DNA of 64,000 nt. It comes from Alloascoidea africana (Eukaryota > Ascomycota > Alloascoideomycetes > Alloascoideales > Alloascoideaceae). Made by a program: the position numbers and the translations under genes. Below the pieces are notes generated by a model. The model searched no databases. It was not told the DNA's origin and was given only the letters and a program-made list of their open reading frames with translations. Numbering within the stretch: the first letter of the stretch is position 1; each line of letters starts with the position of its first letter. Where the stretch lies: the NCBI GenBank assembly GCA_030581615.1, contig JAKTTT010000001.1, forward strand, positions 992,001 to 1,056,000, in the 5' to 3' direction. This document shows positions 46,960 through 57,051 of the stretch, in pieces.

Positions 46960-48581
46960 TCAATGTTCATCATCTTCACCCGAAACAGTTGCATTTTGTA
47001 CATCAAGATCAACAACGTCTTTCTTATCCTCTTTATTGATAACAAGGAATGACCCAATGATTAACGCGGCTCCCATGTAGTAAATCAAATTGCCGAATCG
47101 ATGATGGAAAACTAAGTCTCCAATCATCGCGAGTGGAATCGTGATCGCAAGACCAACGGTGACCGTCAATGGGCTTGTTAATAGCATTGCTAGAACCCAG
47201 CAATAGTCACTAACAAATGTTGTTCCAATATTGACAATAAGAATGCCCCAGACCTTCAAGCTCGAAGGCCACTCAAAAACCTCTAATTTTGTATAATGTA
47301 GCAACACCAACGATGGCCACAGCAGTATAATGTTGAATACACCGACAAGACCAAAAAATAATTTCATATTTATCCTGGATTCATCCTTTATCTTTACTTT
47401 TAGAAGCGTTGTGTAAAATCCATAGAGTGCTGCACCAACCAGAGCCATTATATTTCCCCATAACGTCATTTGGGGGCTCGAGTATCCACTTTTCTCATTT
47501 GCAGTTGTATCGGAATTCGAGACCAGTCCGATTCCCACAAACGAAAGTACCAGAGCGCCTAGCTTCATTTGCGTGATACTTTCAACTTTAAACCAATGTC
47601 CGATGACGAGCGTGAAAAAGCTACTAGTGCTGGCCAGCATTGTCTGGCTTGACACACTTGTGTAACTGAGCGAGGCATTTGTCACGAGGTTTGATAAATA
47701 CCAAAGTATACAAAACTGGCTACTTAGGACTGCTGTTTCCTTGAACGTCAAAGGTGAAAGTGGTGAATCTGCTCCTCCTCCGATATTCTCGGTTTCAAAA
47801 TCATCGCCAATATCATCTGATGATTTTCTTGGAGTAGGTATTGGTGATAAGGAGAGGTTATGTCGAGGAGAAGTTGTTGTTTCGAGGTTTTCTGAGTCTG
47901 TTGATCCAGCGATTGTTGGAACTTCGCTGTCATCTTTGTTCAGTTCCATGTAACTAGAAGCCAAAAATAAAAAAAAAAAAACGCTGGTTAATATTATTGA
48001 TCATATGTAGTTGATTTCTCTGTTTTGTATTTCTTGTCACCCTGTACAGATAGCAAAAAAAATATGTACTTACCTTCCTCTTCTGCGTATTTTTTGCCCT
48101 CTGTCCTTAAAAAAAAGTATAATATTGGGAATCAGATATAACCCAAATGAGCCCGTATTCAGATACGTCACAAAGTACGGTTTTCTGTATTCTCCAGATT
48201 CAAATAATAACTAAACCACACAACTGGTTAGTTTCATCGCGTCATGCCGATTTTCTTGCCTCCATTGAGAAGTGTGAAAATAAAATAGTAAAGCGGCCTT
48301 ACGTTTATCAAAAAGCTGGAAGTAACCCAAAGAACGACCACAACTGACAGCAAAACAAGTCCAAGAGTCCAGGACGCCCGCCGATGTTTTAAGAGCCTCA
48401 ACTCATTTGCGTATCCATTGCTGACAAGTGGAATAACACTCTCAGAGCTGTTGCGCATTCTGCTCCGTTCAAAGGTTTGAGCTCGGGTCGTGGCGGGTGA
48501 GGGCGGTGCTCGATTTATTTCTACATTGGTGTTATGGTCGCTGTCACTCATAGAAGAATCCGGTGTCTCAGACCTTTGCAT
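46960..48581 (-). CDS. Drug/metabolite-superfamily transporter, SLC35F5/Thi74-like (three exons)
   Basis: Spliced model of 469 residues: exons 48303-48581, 48074-48210 and 46960-47953. The introns are 92 nt (donor GTAAGG, branch CTAAC) and 120 nt (donor GTAAGT). Exon 1 ends in the first membrane helix (WTLGLVLLSVVVVLWVTSSF). Exon 2 restores the family signature YRKPYFVTYLNTGSFGLYLI. Exon 3 carries an acidic Ser-rich loop and the remaining eight or so helices with EamA-like repeats. Relatives are vacuolar-membrane YML018C and the thiamine-linked THI74 in S. cerevisiae and SLC35F5 in animals; their substrate is unsettled. A second ATG at residue 11 is an alternative start. Confidence 0.85.
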
Positions 48582-49070
48582 TTGATTCTTCTGGTTCAGT
48601 ATCTTGAAAGACTTGGTTTATCTGTAGACAAACAGAAAGAATGACTAGAAGCGATTTTCTCTCGTCTTGCGAGAAGGCTCCTCCAATTAGGACGTTGGCC
48701 ATGTCATGTGACTTTGCAACATTTTGATAAGAAAAAAGTTTACGCGCCTCTGGTTTCCCAAAACAATAGCAACCGAGAGGTCTATTTACAAATAGGAGAA
48801 ACTCTTAGAAGCAACTCTCACATTTCATTCTAATCACTGGCTTGAAAATAATTAAAGGTTTGCCCTTGAATAGTATATATTTTGTCCCTCCGCCTTAGCT
48901 AAATCGAAACGCACCAAAAACTCCAACATGAAAGAAAATAATACAAAAACAGAAGAAAAAGCATGAGCCGGACAAAAGACCAAACCTTTTACAAATATCA
49001 TGAACGGAATAAAAAATAAAAGAAAAGAAAATAAACAGAGAACTTCATGACTGAAAGAGCAACGTGGACA
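48582..49070. promoter_or_regulatory. Spacer and promoter of the transporter gene, with TCATGTGA
   Basis: TCATGTGA lies at 48704-48711, 123 bp upstream of the transporter ATG. The distal part is AT-rich 3' sequence of the next minus-strand gene. No gene is seen. Confidence 0.5.
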
Positions 49071-50021
49071 CTAAACGTTGAAAAATTCATCGACTGGACT
49101 GCTCTTGTTGAGCGCTCTCCGCGCAGACCTAATATTCTCCAAGCTCTTTTCAATCAGCTTCAGTCGTTTATTTAGCCGCTCTTCTCTTCCGACGCTCTGC
49201 TTTAATCTTTCTTCTGCTTTTAGGCGCTGTGATTTCTCAGCCTTGACGAGGTTGGCAGCCTCATTGTACAGGTTGTTGCCGAGGGTATCGAGCTCCAATT
49301 CCATTTTTGTAATTTTCGCTTGAAGGATTGAATTTTTGGATTCAACGTCTGCTGCTTTTGATTTGAGGCTTTCGTTTTCCAGCTGAAGCTGCTGTAAGCT
49401 AGCATTTGGTTGCTGTTTAGAACTTTTTTCGGTAGACACTAAGCTTGAAGTTGACGTCGAAGCAGTGTTCACCGAGATAGAAGAGTTTCCACTTTGGCTA
49501 AAATCGCTATTTATCGAAGAATTTGAAAGATTCTGCTGATGTCTTCGTCTTTCCTCTTGTTCTTCCCATCGTTTCCTTTCGGATGCCAAGTCGATTTCGG
49601 CCTGTCTTTGCTTTTTGAGGATTCGTTCATTTTCAAGCTTCATCGTTTCCACTTCCTTTTCTTTCTTTGCTAGCTTACTCTCTAGATCTGTAATTTTGTC
49701 AACAGCACCAGCAGCCTGGGCTGACAACTCCATAATAGCTTCTTCTAGCATTGTAATATGATCCTGCTCTCCACCGGGTCCTGCACGAGTGCCCATGATT
49801 ATGGATGGAGATGACGATATCGTGCTGCTTGCTGTTCCCTGTCTCGCAAGCCTAGGCGGTACCAATGGTATCTGAGTAGCATCTGCAGCAGCAGAAGCTA
49901 TAGTGGATGCTATGGCAGGGGGAGTTGTTGTGGAAGCTAGACTCGTTCCCGTCTCTACTCCTTCTGGGGTTGGTAACGGTCGGTCGGGCTTTTTTGTTGT
50001 CGTAAAATTAAAGAATCCCAT
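49071..50021 (-). CDS. Coiled-coil protein with a Sec2/Rabin-type Rab-GEF domain
   Basis: A 316-residue protein with an ATG start (MGFFNFTTTKKPDRPLPTPEG). Residues 1-85 are Pro/Thr/Ala-rich and disordered. About 88-170 is a coiled coil (TDLESKLAKKEKEVETMKLEN), followed by a Ser/Asn linker and a second coiled coil (about 210-300). The second contains ELDTLGNNLYNEAANLVKAEK, which fits the Sec2 N-terminal pattern (ELE-LT--LF-EAN-MV). In Sec2/Rabin8 that antiparallel coiled coil opens the nucleotide pocket of Sec4/Rab8 for exocytosis. This protein is far shorter than yeast Sec2 (about 760 residues) and has the domain at the C-terminus, so it is probably a separate paralogue and not Sec2 itself. 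Confidence 0.65.
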   Translation of the reverse strand: MGFFNFTTTKKPDRPLPTPEGVETGTSLASTTTPPAIASTIASAAADATQIPLVPPRLARQGTASSTISSSPSIIMGTRAGPGGEQDHITMLEEAIMELSAQAAGAVDKITDLESKLAKKEKEVETMKLENERILKKQRQAEIDLASERKRWEEQEERRRHQQNLSNSSINSDFSQSGNSSISVNTASTSTSSLVSTEKSSKQQPNASLQQLQLENESLKSKAADVESKNSILQAKITKMELELDTLGNNLYNEAANLVKAEKSQRLKAEERLKQSVGREERLNKRLKLIEKSLENIRSARRALNKSSPVDEFFNV

Positions 50022-52988
50022 GTTGGATGTTCGAATCAGATTATTTCTGCGTTGAGGGTCAAAGACAGATTAGTACAATGAAAGGGATAAATGAGAGACT
50101 ATAGTAAATATTAGAAAAGACTGTAACAACGCAATGGGGGCTCCCAAAATAGGGTCGTTGAAAAGAAGGGAATGTATAGGTGCAAACCCGAGTAGAGTTT
50201 AAAGGAGTGACTAGAAAGCTCAAAAGAACGGTTAAGAGGCCGCACACGGGGTAAACCTGAAAGAGTGTCTTTTCACCAAGGAGGCCACTACAGGAGCAAT
50301 AGAATCAAGACCCAGGACTAAACAAAACTGAAAGGAGAGGAGGTGGAGATGAGAAGGAGGAATGTCCGGAAGAACACGAGCCAAAGCCTTATTTCCCCTT
50401 CAGGCGAGTGCTAGGATGGCTACAGCCTTACCGTCTCTTCTGGGAAATTGGAATGTGAACATCATGCATTTGTTCCCGATGCGGTAATCAGTATGCCCTT
50501 CCTGCGGTTGCTATCAGCTTCTCACACAAGCCGCCCCGAAGAGTTTCTTATCCATATCCTCATTTGCGTCCGGATTTGGTTGGTTCGCAACAAAGAAACA
50601 CAGGCTGGGGTATCTACTAGTACTAGTTGCGAGTGTGAACCAGTCTAGTGTCTTTGTCTGATCCATACAATTTACTGAGCTACTCCTTCTGTAATTAGAT
50701 ATCTGGCAAGTGGAGCACATTATGGCAGGCGTTTTCTTAATGACCAGGCCTCAACCTAAGCACATTCAGTTGGTCGCAGAGAGTTAGAGTGATCAGTCTA
50801 ATGGTGAGCACTCGAAAACCATAGTCAATCAAGTGACTTACTGGAATTAGGCGGAGTTAACAGACACAACTTGGAAGCTAATTCTGATCGTAGATTGCTT
50901 CCTCTATGGCAGGGGTCTTGTGCCCAGGAACATGAAGTTGAGAAGGTTTATTGTTAATTCGGTTTCTTGAAGCGAATTCTGTAGATTCACAAACATTGAA
51001 TGTGTTTTCTAAATCATCTGGTTTTCACGTGAAGCTTGGAGTGCGAGGTACAATTTTTCAACTTCGTAGATAACAAAACATCTCTTCATTGTTTAGGCCC
51101 GTTGGATCTTTATTATGTGATACTGAAGTCCAATTTTACTATTTGAATTCAGATAGAGATGAATGCTAAATCTATGTGGTCTCGCCTTTATGCGACAAGC
51201 CTAAAAGACACGATAATTAAACGTTACTAAGGTCGAGGAAATAGTAGCCGGATACTTGGAGCGTAATGTTATCCTCCCCAGGCCCAAGTTTTTGCAATGA
51301 TCCGTTCTTGTTGCCTGTCAGTGAGACAGGTATGTAACCTTGGAACTGATTCTTGTAATATAGGAAAGACTGTAAGCCGCTCATGCAAGCTCCGAAATTG
51401 TCGAACAATGTTTACCACTTCATTAGGTAAAGAAAGATGAAGTGAAGTTCATTTCAATTTCAAACATCCATTCAATTATCAACTTTGTTTATCTTAAGCA
51501 AATACCCTACTGCTTCTGAGTATCAAGGATCTTGTTATGGCATATGCATAATTTCTTGAAACTGGTTTATTTAATGGATGTTGGGGAATTCAGATTATCT
51601 TGAATTACAGTTTAGAAGATCATGTTTCAAGAGATATTTAAACAGAGCTTTTTAAAAATTTAGATTTAGTTGTTAACTTCAATGGTTATTGTCTTAGTTT
51701 CGAGGACTATTGCCTATATCTTTACTTCAACTATTGAGAATGAATACTTAATTCTGAGCGGAGAACAAAAGTACATTTTGAATGAAGGAACAAGCGTAAA
51801 AATTTTGGGGGGCATTACAAGACATTGAAATTGAATCCACAGGAATTCAGAGCGTTTCAAATCAGTTTAATCCAAAACCCATTAAAGAACTAAACAGTTT
51901 CTTCGATCCTTATACATTCACCTACGAAGCTTTCGTGTTTAAATATGCCATCTTACATAACTATGTCAGTAAGAAACATGAAACCTGAAGTTGGATGGAA
52001 GCTATCGTATTTCCTTCAATCTCACTCACACTCATCACAAGCAGGCAGCTATAAATTATGACTGAACCATCCCCATATCCCAGAGTCCCCCCTCTAAGAT
52101 TTAGACTCATCTGACATCTTCAACTGTCTAAAATTAATGCTTTCCCGCAAAGGCGAATCTTTGACAATGAACCGGCTTCAGAACAGTCTTGTCTGCGAAT
52201 CTCGTACTACAACACTGAAAACCGCTACATACTCCATCAATTCATGGCTGGGAGTGTCATTGGGTTGTTCCCTGGACCTAAACTTCACTCTGGGAACGAA
52301 TCTGCCTTACAGGTAGAGATGAGTGGATGAAAGATTTATTTTCTCTCTTTGTTGACCTTTTTTTTCTTGTACTTCGGAAATCTTCCTACATTTCACACAG
52401 ATGATTCTGACTCGCAGGTTTTGTTGGTTACATCTCTTAGAGATTTGTTTCTAATAGATCCTTTCGGCGTTATTGCACGATGAAACTACAAGCTTTTGTT
52501 TATGCCTAGCGAGATAGTCACAGACAGCTATGGTTCATCTACGGAGCTTAACAAGACATAAACAATGATTATGTAGTTGATTTAATGGTGTTGAAGAAAA
52601 ATTACCGCTAAACTTTAATACCAATGACAAATTGCACATCATATATGGCAGTTCTGGATAACATAACTTGGTGTGCTTGCTTCTCCTTTTCTTCTAAGAT
52701 CAGATGTCCCATGAAAACTTTCTGTGGAACATTCATTTAAACATACCAATGCCAAGTGGAGTGGGTTGAGACCATCGGAAAAATACAATTGATAAATTAT
52801 ACACAACACAGATGAGGGGTACCTTGTAAACGTTTTACTGTTTAATCTGATGGATTGTTCGGATATGAAAAGCAATTTGTGTATCGGTGCCAACTCTGGA
52901 TAAGCACATTCTTGATCCATTGTTAAAAAAGTTGAATTACTATGTAGTAGTTTCAGTATAATTCTTAATCTCATAATCATAATCATCT
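50022..52988. other. Gene-poor interval with possible gene relics
   Basis: No confident gene over 3 kb. Three stretches look more protein-like than random. A minus-strand open frame at 51217-51408 codes YIPVSLTGNKNGSLQKL followed by an acidic-hydrophobic end. A plus-strand 48-codon frame lies at 51682-51828. An overlapping plus-strand open stretch without an ATG spans about 51790-51990. I do not recognise them, and they may be remnants of one or more lost genes. The minus-strand frame 52639-52992 is discussed as a finding. Confidence 0.35.
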
Positions 52989-54154
52989 TCATTCTCTTTT
53001 ATTGGTGAGTTTAACATTGTTTCGTAGGAGTGTAAAAACCATTGATTGAGTTCTATAAACTGAATCCTTTAATTCCTTAAGTGAACCGTTTGTTTCCTTG
53101 ACTGAATTCTTTAATTCCTTAAGTGAACCGTTTATTTCCTTGATTGAATTTTGTACTTCATCAACTAAATCGTATATTTCACAAACTGAACCGTTTGTTT
53201 CGTTAGCCGACTCTTTTATTTTCTTAAGTGATTTGTGAATTTCAGTATGAGAATGTTTCAAACTTTCATATTCCTGTAAAGTTTTTGATTGGGTTCGATT
53301 TTGATCAACAATTGTATGCTTCAAAACTCGAACGGAGGAAGAAATACTGGCCATTTGTCGATTTATAATACTCTCTGACGTCTCTTTCGTATTCTCAGTA
53401 TTTGACCGCCGAGGAAGATTCTCTTTCCTTTTTTTGTTTTGATGCGCATTAATGGCTTTGGATGTAGATTGATCGTCATCGCTAGTACTGATCTCTTCAA
53501 CCATGCAAACCTCATCAGCACCAGTTGCATTTGGGAAAGAGCAATGGTTCTTCCTTTTCGGACTTTGTGAAGGCGTTTCTCTCAAATTTTTTTCCCTTTG
53601 AGAAAAAAACTTCCTCCTTTTATTTGCTTTTAGATTGGCGATGTACGTTCTTTCAACGATTTTGTGCTATACAAAGGTTGTTAAAATCGAGTAATATAAT
53701 TTGCTAGTAGTTCCACACTTTTGCTTACTCGTTCAACTATACTCTCCTGTTCAACTACACGTCTCGCCAGTTGATCCACTCCACTACCAACACCACGTAA
53801 TACCCCAAGCTCCACTCGCGTCTTGTACGTTGTCACTATATCGATGTACTTGGCCTCCAGAGTACGGATTTGACGGATACTATTGCCAGTTAGGGCGTTG
53901 AACTCTGCTCTTACCATTTCCCACCTTTTTAGTTTTTCCCTTTTATACTTGTTATATAGCTCGTGAGTAAGAACCAAGTTAACTAGGCACATCTTTGATT
54001 CATCTGACCAATCAACAGAATTTCTGGGTCCAGTTCTAGGAAGGGGAGCTGGAGCCGGAATCAGAGCCAAAGGTTGATCCGGAACAGGATCTGGCGCACA
54101 AGAAGCCAGAGTTCGATCCTGGCCAGGAGTACTGGTCAAGTTGATGGTCGTCAT
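52989..54154 (-). CDS. Trihelix (Myb/SANT-like) domain plus coiled-coil protein (two exons)
   Basis: Spliced model of 367 residues: exons 53729-54154 and 52989-53666 with a 62-nt intron (donor GTAAGC, branch TTTTAAC, acceptor TATAG). The frame joins EQESIVER to HKIVERTYIANLKANKRR. A Pro/Ala-rich N-terminus is followed by a Myb/SANT-like trihelix at about residues 45-115 (WSDESKMCLVNLVLTHELYN and KLKRWEMVRAEFNALTG) and a basic KANKRRKFFSQRE patch. A long helical C-terminus has tandem units such as KEINGSLKELKNSV and KETNGSLKELKDSV, which look like an oligomerising coiled coil. Such domains occur in fungal transcription factors and in proteins carried by or derived from DNA transposons. It sits alone in a gene-poor interval. 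DNA binding is an inference. Confidence 0.7.
53045..53225. repeat. Degenerate tandem repeat coding the coiled-coil units
   Basis: Repeated TTCCTTAAGTGAACCGTTT-like units (about 42 bp period) on the plus strand. They code the reiterated K-E-x-N-G-S-L/V helical units of the trihelix protein. Confidence 0.7.
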
Positions 54155-55834
54155 ATAAGGTTTGGAGAGGTTAGTTGGAGAGTCCCCTTAAGATGGGCTA
54201 CAAAGGTAGAACGGAGGTTTCCAAACAATACGCTGATTCTATCAAAGCAGAGATGCATACGCAAAGCTGCATGATCAACACATCCAGCATTTCCGTGTTT
54301 GAAACACTGCATACAAATATCCTATTATAGACTCACTTGTGTGGGGCACCGTATGCTCGCTTATGCCATTATTTGATCGTAAATGTTCATGATCCTTTCT
54401 TTTCCTCAAATCTCTAATTATATCCTTATAACATCTTCTGTTTCAGATCAAACGGCTAGATTTGTACTTCTGATACAACGCAGGTGATTTAAAGTTGTAA
54501 GTTGCCAATAATGCCTGTCCATTTTTTTATGCCTCATTTCGTTTACCCTGTGACTACAAAGGGTTCCTTTGGAAATGTTTGACATTGAAATTTCCCTCTA
54601 ATTTTGCGTATGTCAAAGCAGTATATGAGAACACGTTTAATAACTCTATTCTGCCCCTGAAGGTATGCTTCAACTTTGTTTTTCCAACAGAATGGCCGTA
54701 ATTACTTGCGGAAGCCAAGGTGTAGTTGGTACATCGTTTGCCAATACATTCGACAATATCACTGCTCTATATCCCGAGTTGTACAATTGTGGTATTGTAT
54801 AAGGAGCAGACAATCCTAATAATACTCTAATCAACTCGTACTACAAACAGAAAAATGGCGGTGTCAAATTTACCGGACGACCTAATCATCTGGCCTTGTT
54901 ATTGATGTTGTTTTTTCAACCATTTTCTGCTATTGTTTGCACTAGTATTAGCTTTTTTCCAGATTACATACATCAACAGCTATTAAGTCAATTGAACTCC
55001 TAAGCTATCTCACTATAGACATGCACTCTTCATTATTTCAACGTTTAGTATGCTAAGAATTAGACCTTCATATTCAATTTTATCTAACTGCTTTATGGAA
55101 GCAATTACCTTTTCTGATCCTACTATTGCTACTAACCAGGTCGGTGAAATGTTAACCATTTCCTACTGTTTCAAAAAACGCTGTGTGACGTTATCTTTTC
55201 TCCCAACTGTTTTGCTTAACTACTAGGTCTCAATCCCGTTCTTAAACCATCGCGATACCACTTCAGGCAATAATGTGTGATAATCTGTATACCATACTCA
55301 TAGCTTATGAACTGCCCTAGAGAGAAAGGGTTGAAGTGTGCAGAGCATTTATGTCCACACATGAATCTGTATCGCGCCTACCCCCAGTTGATCCTTGCGT
55401 TTGATGCACGATTGCCCTACTACAATGGATCATTAAGCTCATTTAGCTACAACTCTTCCCTACGGGTAAAAATGCTAGCTAGAACGGAACAAATCTGAAT
55501 CTCCATGATTCATCAAAAGGATACTGTTACCCTACAAAGGACGAACAGGATCTACACTCTGTTACACGTGACAACAATCCACTTTTCTCGGAGAAGCCCG
55601 AGCTGAATCTCTGAACATGTGCGATTCTTATCTTTCAGCAACCATAAAGAAAGAAATCTCCAATAGATCAATGCCGATGCGCTGTTTTCCGCGCTTGAAT
55701 GTAGATAACAAAGTCAACTTTGATCTTTCTCCGCTTTTCTCATGGAAAATGCCGATGCTGAAACATATTTAATTAGCCCAGTTTCCCCAGCTTTTTATTG
55801 TTCACAAACACAAACCCAGGAATACTACTAAAAT
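54155..55834. other. Gene-poor spacer with a possible relic; dioxygenase promoter at its right end
   Basis: No gene over 1.7 kb. A short plus-strand open stretch at about 54692-54800 (MAVITCGSQGVVGTSF) and another at 55307-55498 look like remnants of coding sequence that I cannot identify. Near the dioxygenase start there are GATA-type sites, TTATC at 55628-55632 and GATAA at 55704-55708. Their position suits nitrogen catabolite control, but the motif is short. Confidence 0.4.
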
Positions 55835-56959
55835 ATGCCACACCAAACCGCTTCCGATATTCTTGTGACTCCTCTTGAAAGCTCTCCTTTTGGAGCCAAA
55901 ATCACCTTGCCTGCTGGCGTCAAAGACCCAATTGACCTAACCGATGCTCAGTTTCAACAACTATACGAAGCATTGCTAACACATCTGGTAATTGTAATCC
56001 CAGATCAGAAGTCCCTCAGTCCCAAATCCCAATGGTTGCTTACACAACGTTTTGATCCTACTTGTGGGGAAGGAAGTTACGGTCATTCGAAAGAGTTTAG
56101 ACATGAGAAAAGTGTTCTTAAAAAAGATGGCTCTTCTGTTCCATCTCAACCACAAGTGCAAATACTGGGTCAGGGTACTTTCCACAATCACGAAGGAATT
56201 GACAGCATCACACTTACTCATCCTACTCATTACACCTTTCATAAGGACTTGCTTAGTGATGAAGAGAGAGAAAAGGGTTACACTCGTTTTTATCGATGGC
56301 ACATTGACTCTGCGTTATATGGGCTTTCTCCTCCTGTTTGTACAACGCTATTGGGACTACATGTCCCACCACAATCAAGACAATTAAAAATCAAGTACGA
56401 CGATGATGAAGAATTGGTTTTGGGGCAGGCAGCTACTTGTTTTGCTAGTGGTGCCACTGCATTCGAAATTCTATCAGAAGAAGACAAAAAGTTGGCGTTA
56501 GACTCAACTGTAGTGTATGCTCCTCATCCTTACATTTTTATTTCTCCTGCAAAAGCTACCAGTGATGGATTGACTATGGTAAGCGAGGGGAAAGAAACTA
56601 GTTTTGATGAATTGCCCCCCTGGGAGGAATCCAAGGTTAAACGACTTCCCCTGGTATGGACAAATCCAGTTACAGGGAAGCATCATTTACAAGCTCATGG
56701 TTGTTGCGTCCATAGAATAGAGCGCGGAAATGGCACCGTTTTGGAATTGGAAGAGGCAAGAAACGAACTTCATCGGATTATGAAGCCTGCTATCAGGCCC
56801 GATAAAATTTATGCACACAATTGGGAAGAAGGAGACTTAGCCATCTTCTTTAATCGTGGAGTGTGGCACTCTGTTACTGGCCAATTCGAAGAAGGTGAGA
56901 CTAGACTTATGCATCAATGCAACATTGCCAGTGGTAAAGATCCTATATGTGTTAAATAA
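55835..56959 (+). CDS. Fe(II)/2-oxoglutarate dioxygenase of the TauD family, probably xanthine dioxygenase
   Basis: A 374-residue, intronless protein. The metal-binding triad is visible: H156-I-D158 in WHIDSALY and H345 in WHSVTG. R357 in GETRLMHQ is placed to bind 2-oxoglutarate. Family-like blocks are PPVCTTLLGLHVPP, ATAFEILSEEDKK, YAPHPYIFISPAKATSDGL, FDELPPWEESKV and LVWTNPVTGKHHLQAHGCCV. I recall these from fungal XanA/Xan1, which hydroxylates xanthine to urate without molybdenum cofactor and has about 370 residues. The alternative is a sulfonate dioxygenase like Jlp1, but the length and C-terminal blocks fit XanA better. A peroxisomal or cytosolic location cannot be told. No other purine-degradation gene is in the window. 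Confidence 0.78.
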   Translation: MPHQTASDILVTPLESSPFGAKITLPAGVKDPIDLTDAQFQQLYEALLTHLVIVIPDQKSLSPKSQWLLTQRFDPTCGEGSYGHSKEFRHEKSVLKKDGSSVPSQPQVQILGQGTFHNHEGIDSITLTHPTHYTFHKDLLSDEEREKGYTRFYRWHIDSALYGLSPPVCTTLLGLHVPPQSRQLKIKYDDDEELVLGQAATCFASGATAFEILSEEDKKLALDSTVVYAPHPYIFISPAKATSDGLTMVSEGKETSFDELPPWEESKVKRLPLVWTNPVTGKHHLQAHGCCVHRIERGNGTVLELEEARNELHRIMKPAIRPDKIYAHNWEEGDLAIFFNRGVWHSVTGQFEEGETRLMHQCNIASGKDPICVK

Positions 56960-57051
56960 ATTCATCATATTTTATTAGATTAGTTGTACTTTTGCTGTTC
57001 TTCTAATGGGAATCATTGTTCTAAAAAAATACATCAGACCTTTAAAGGGTG

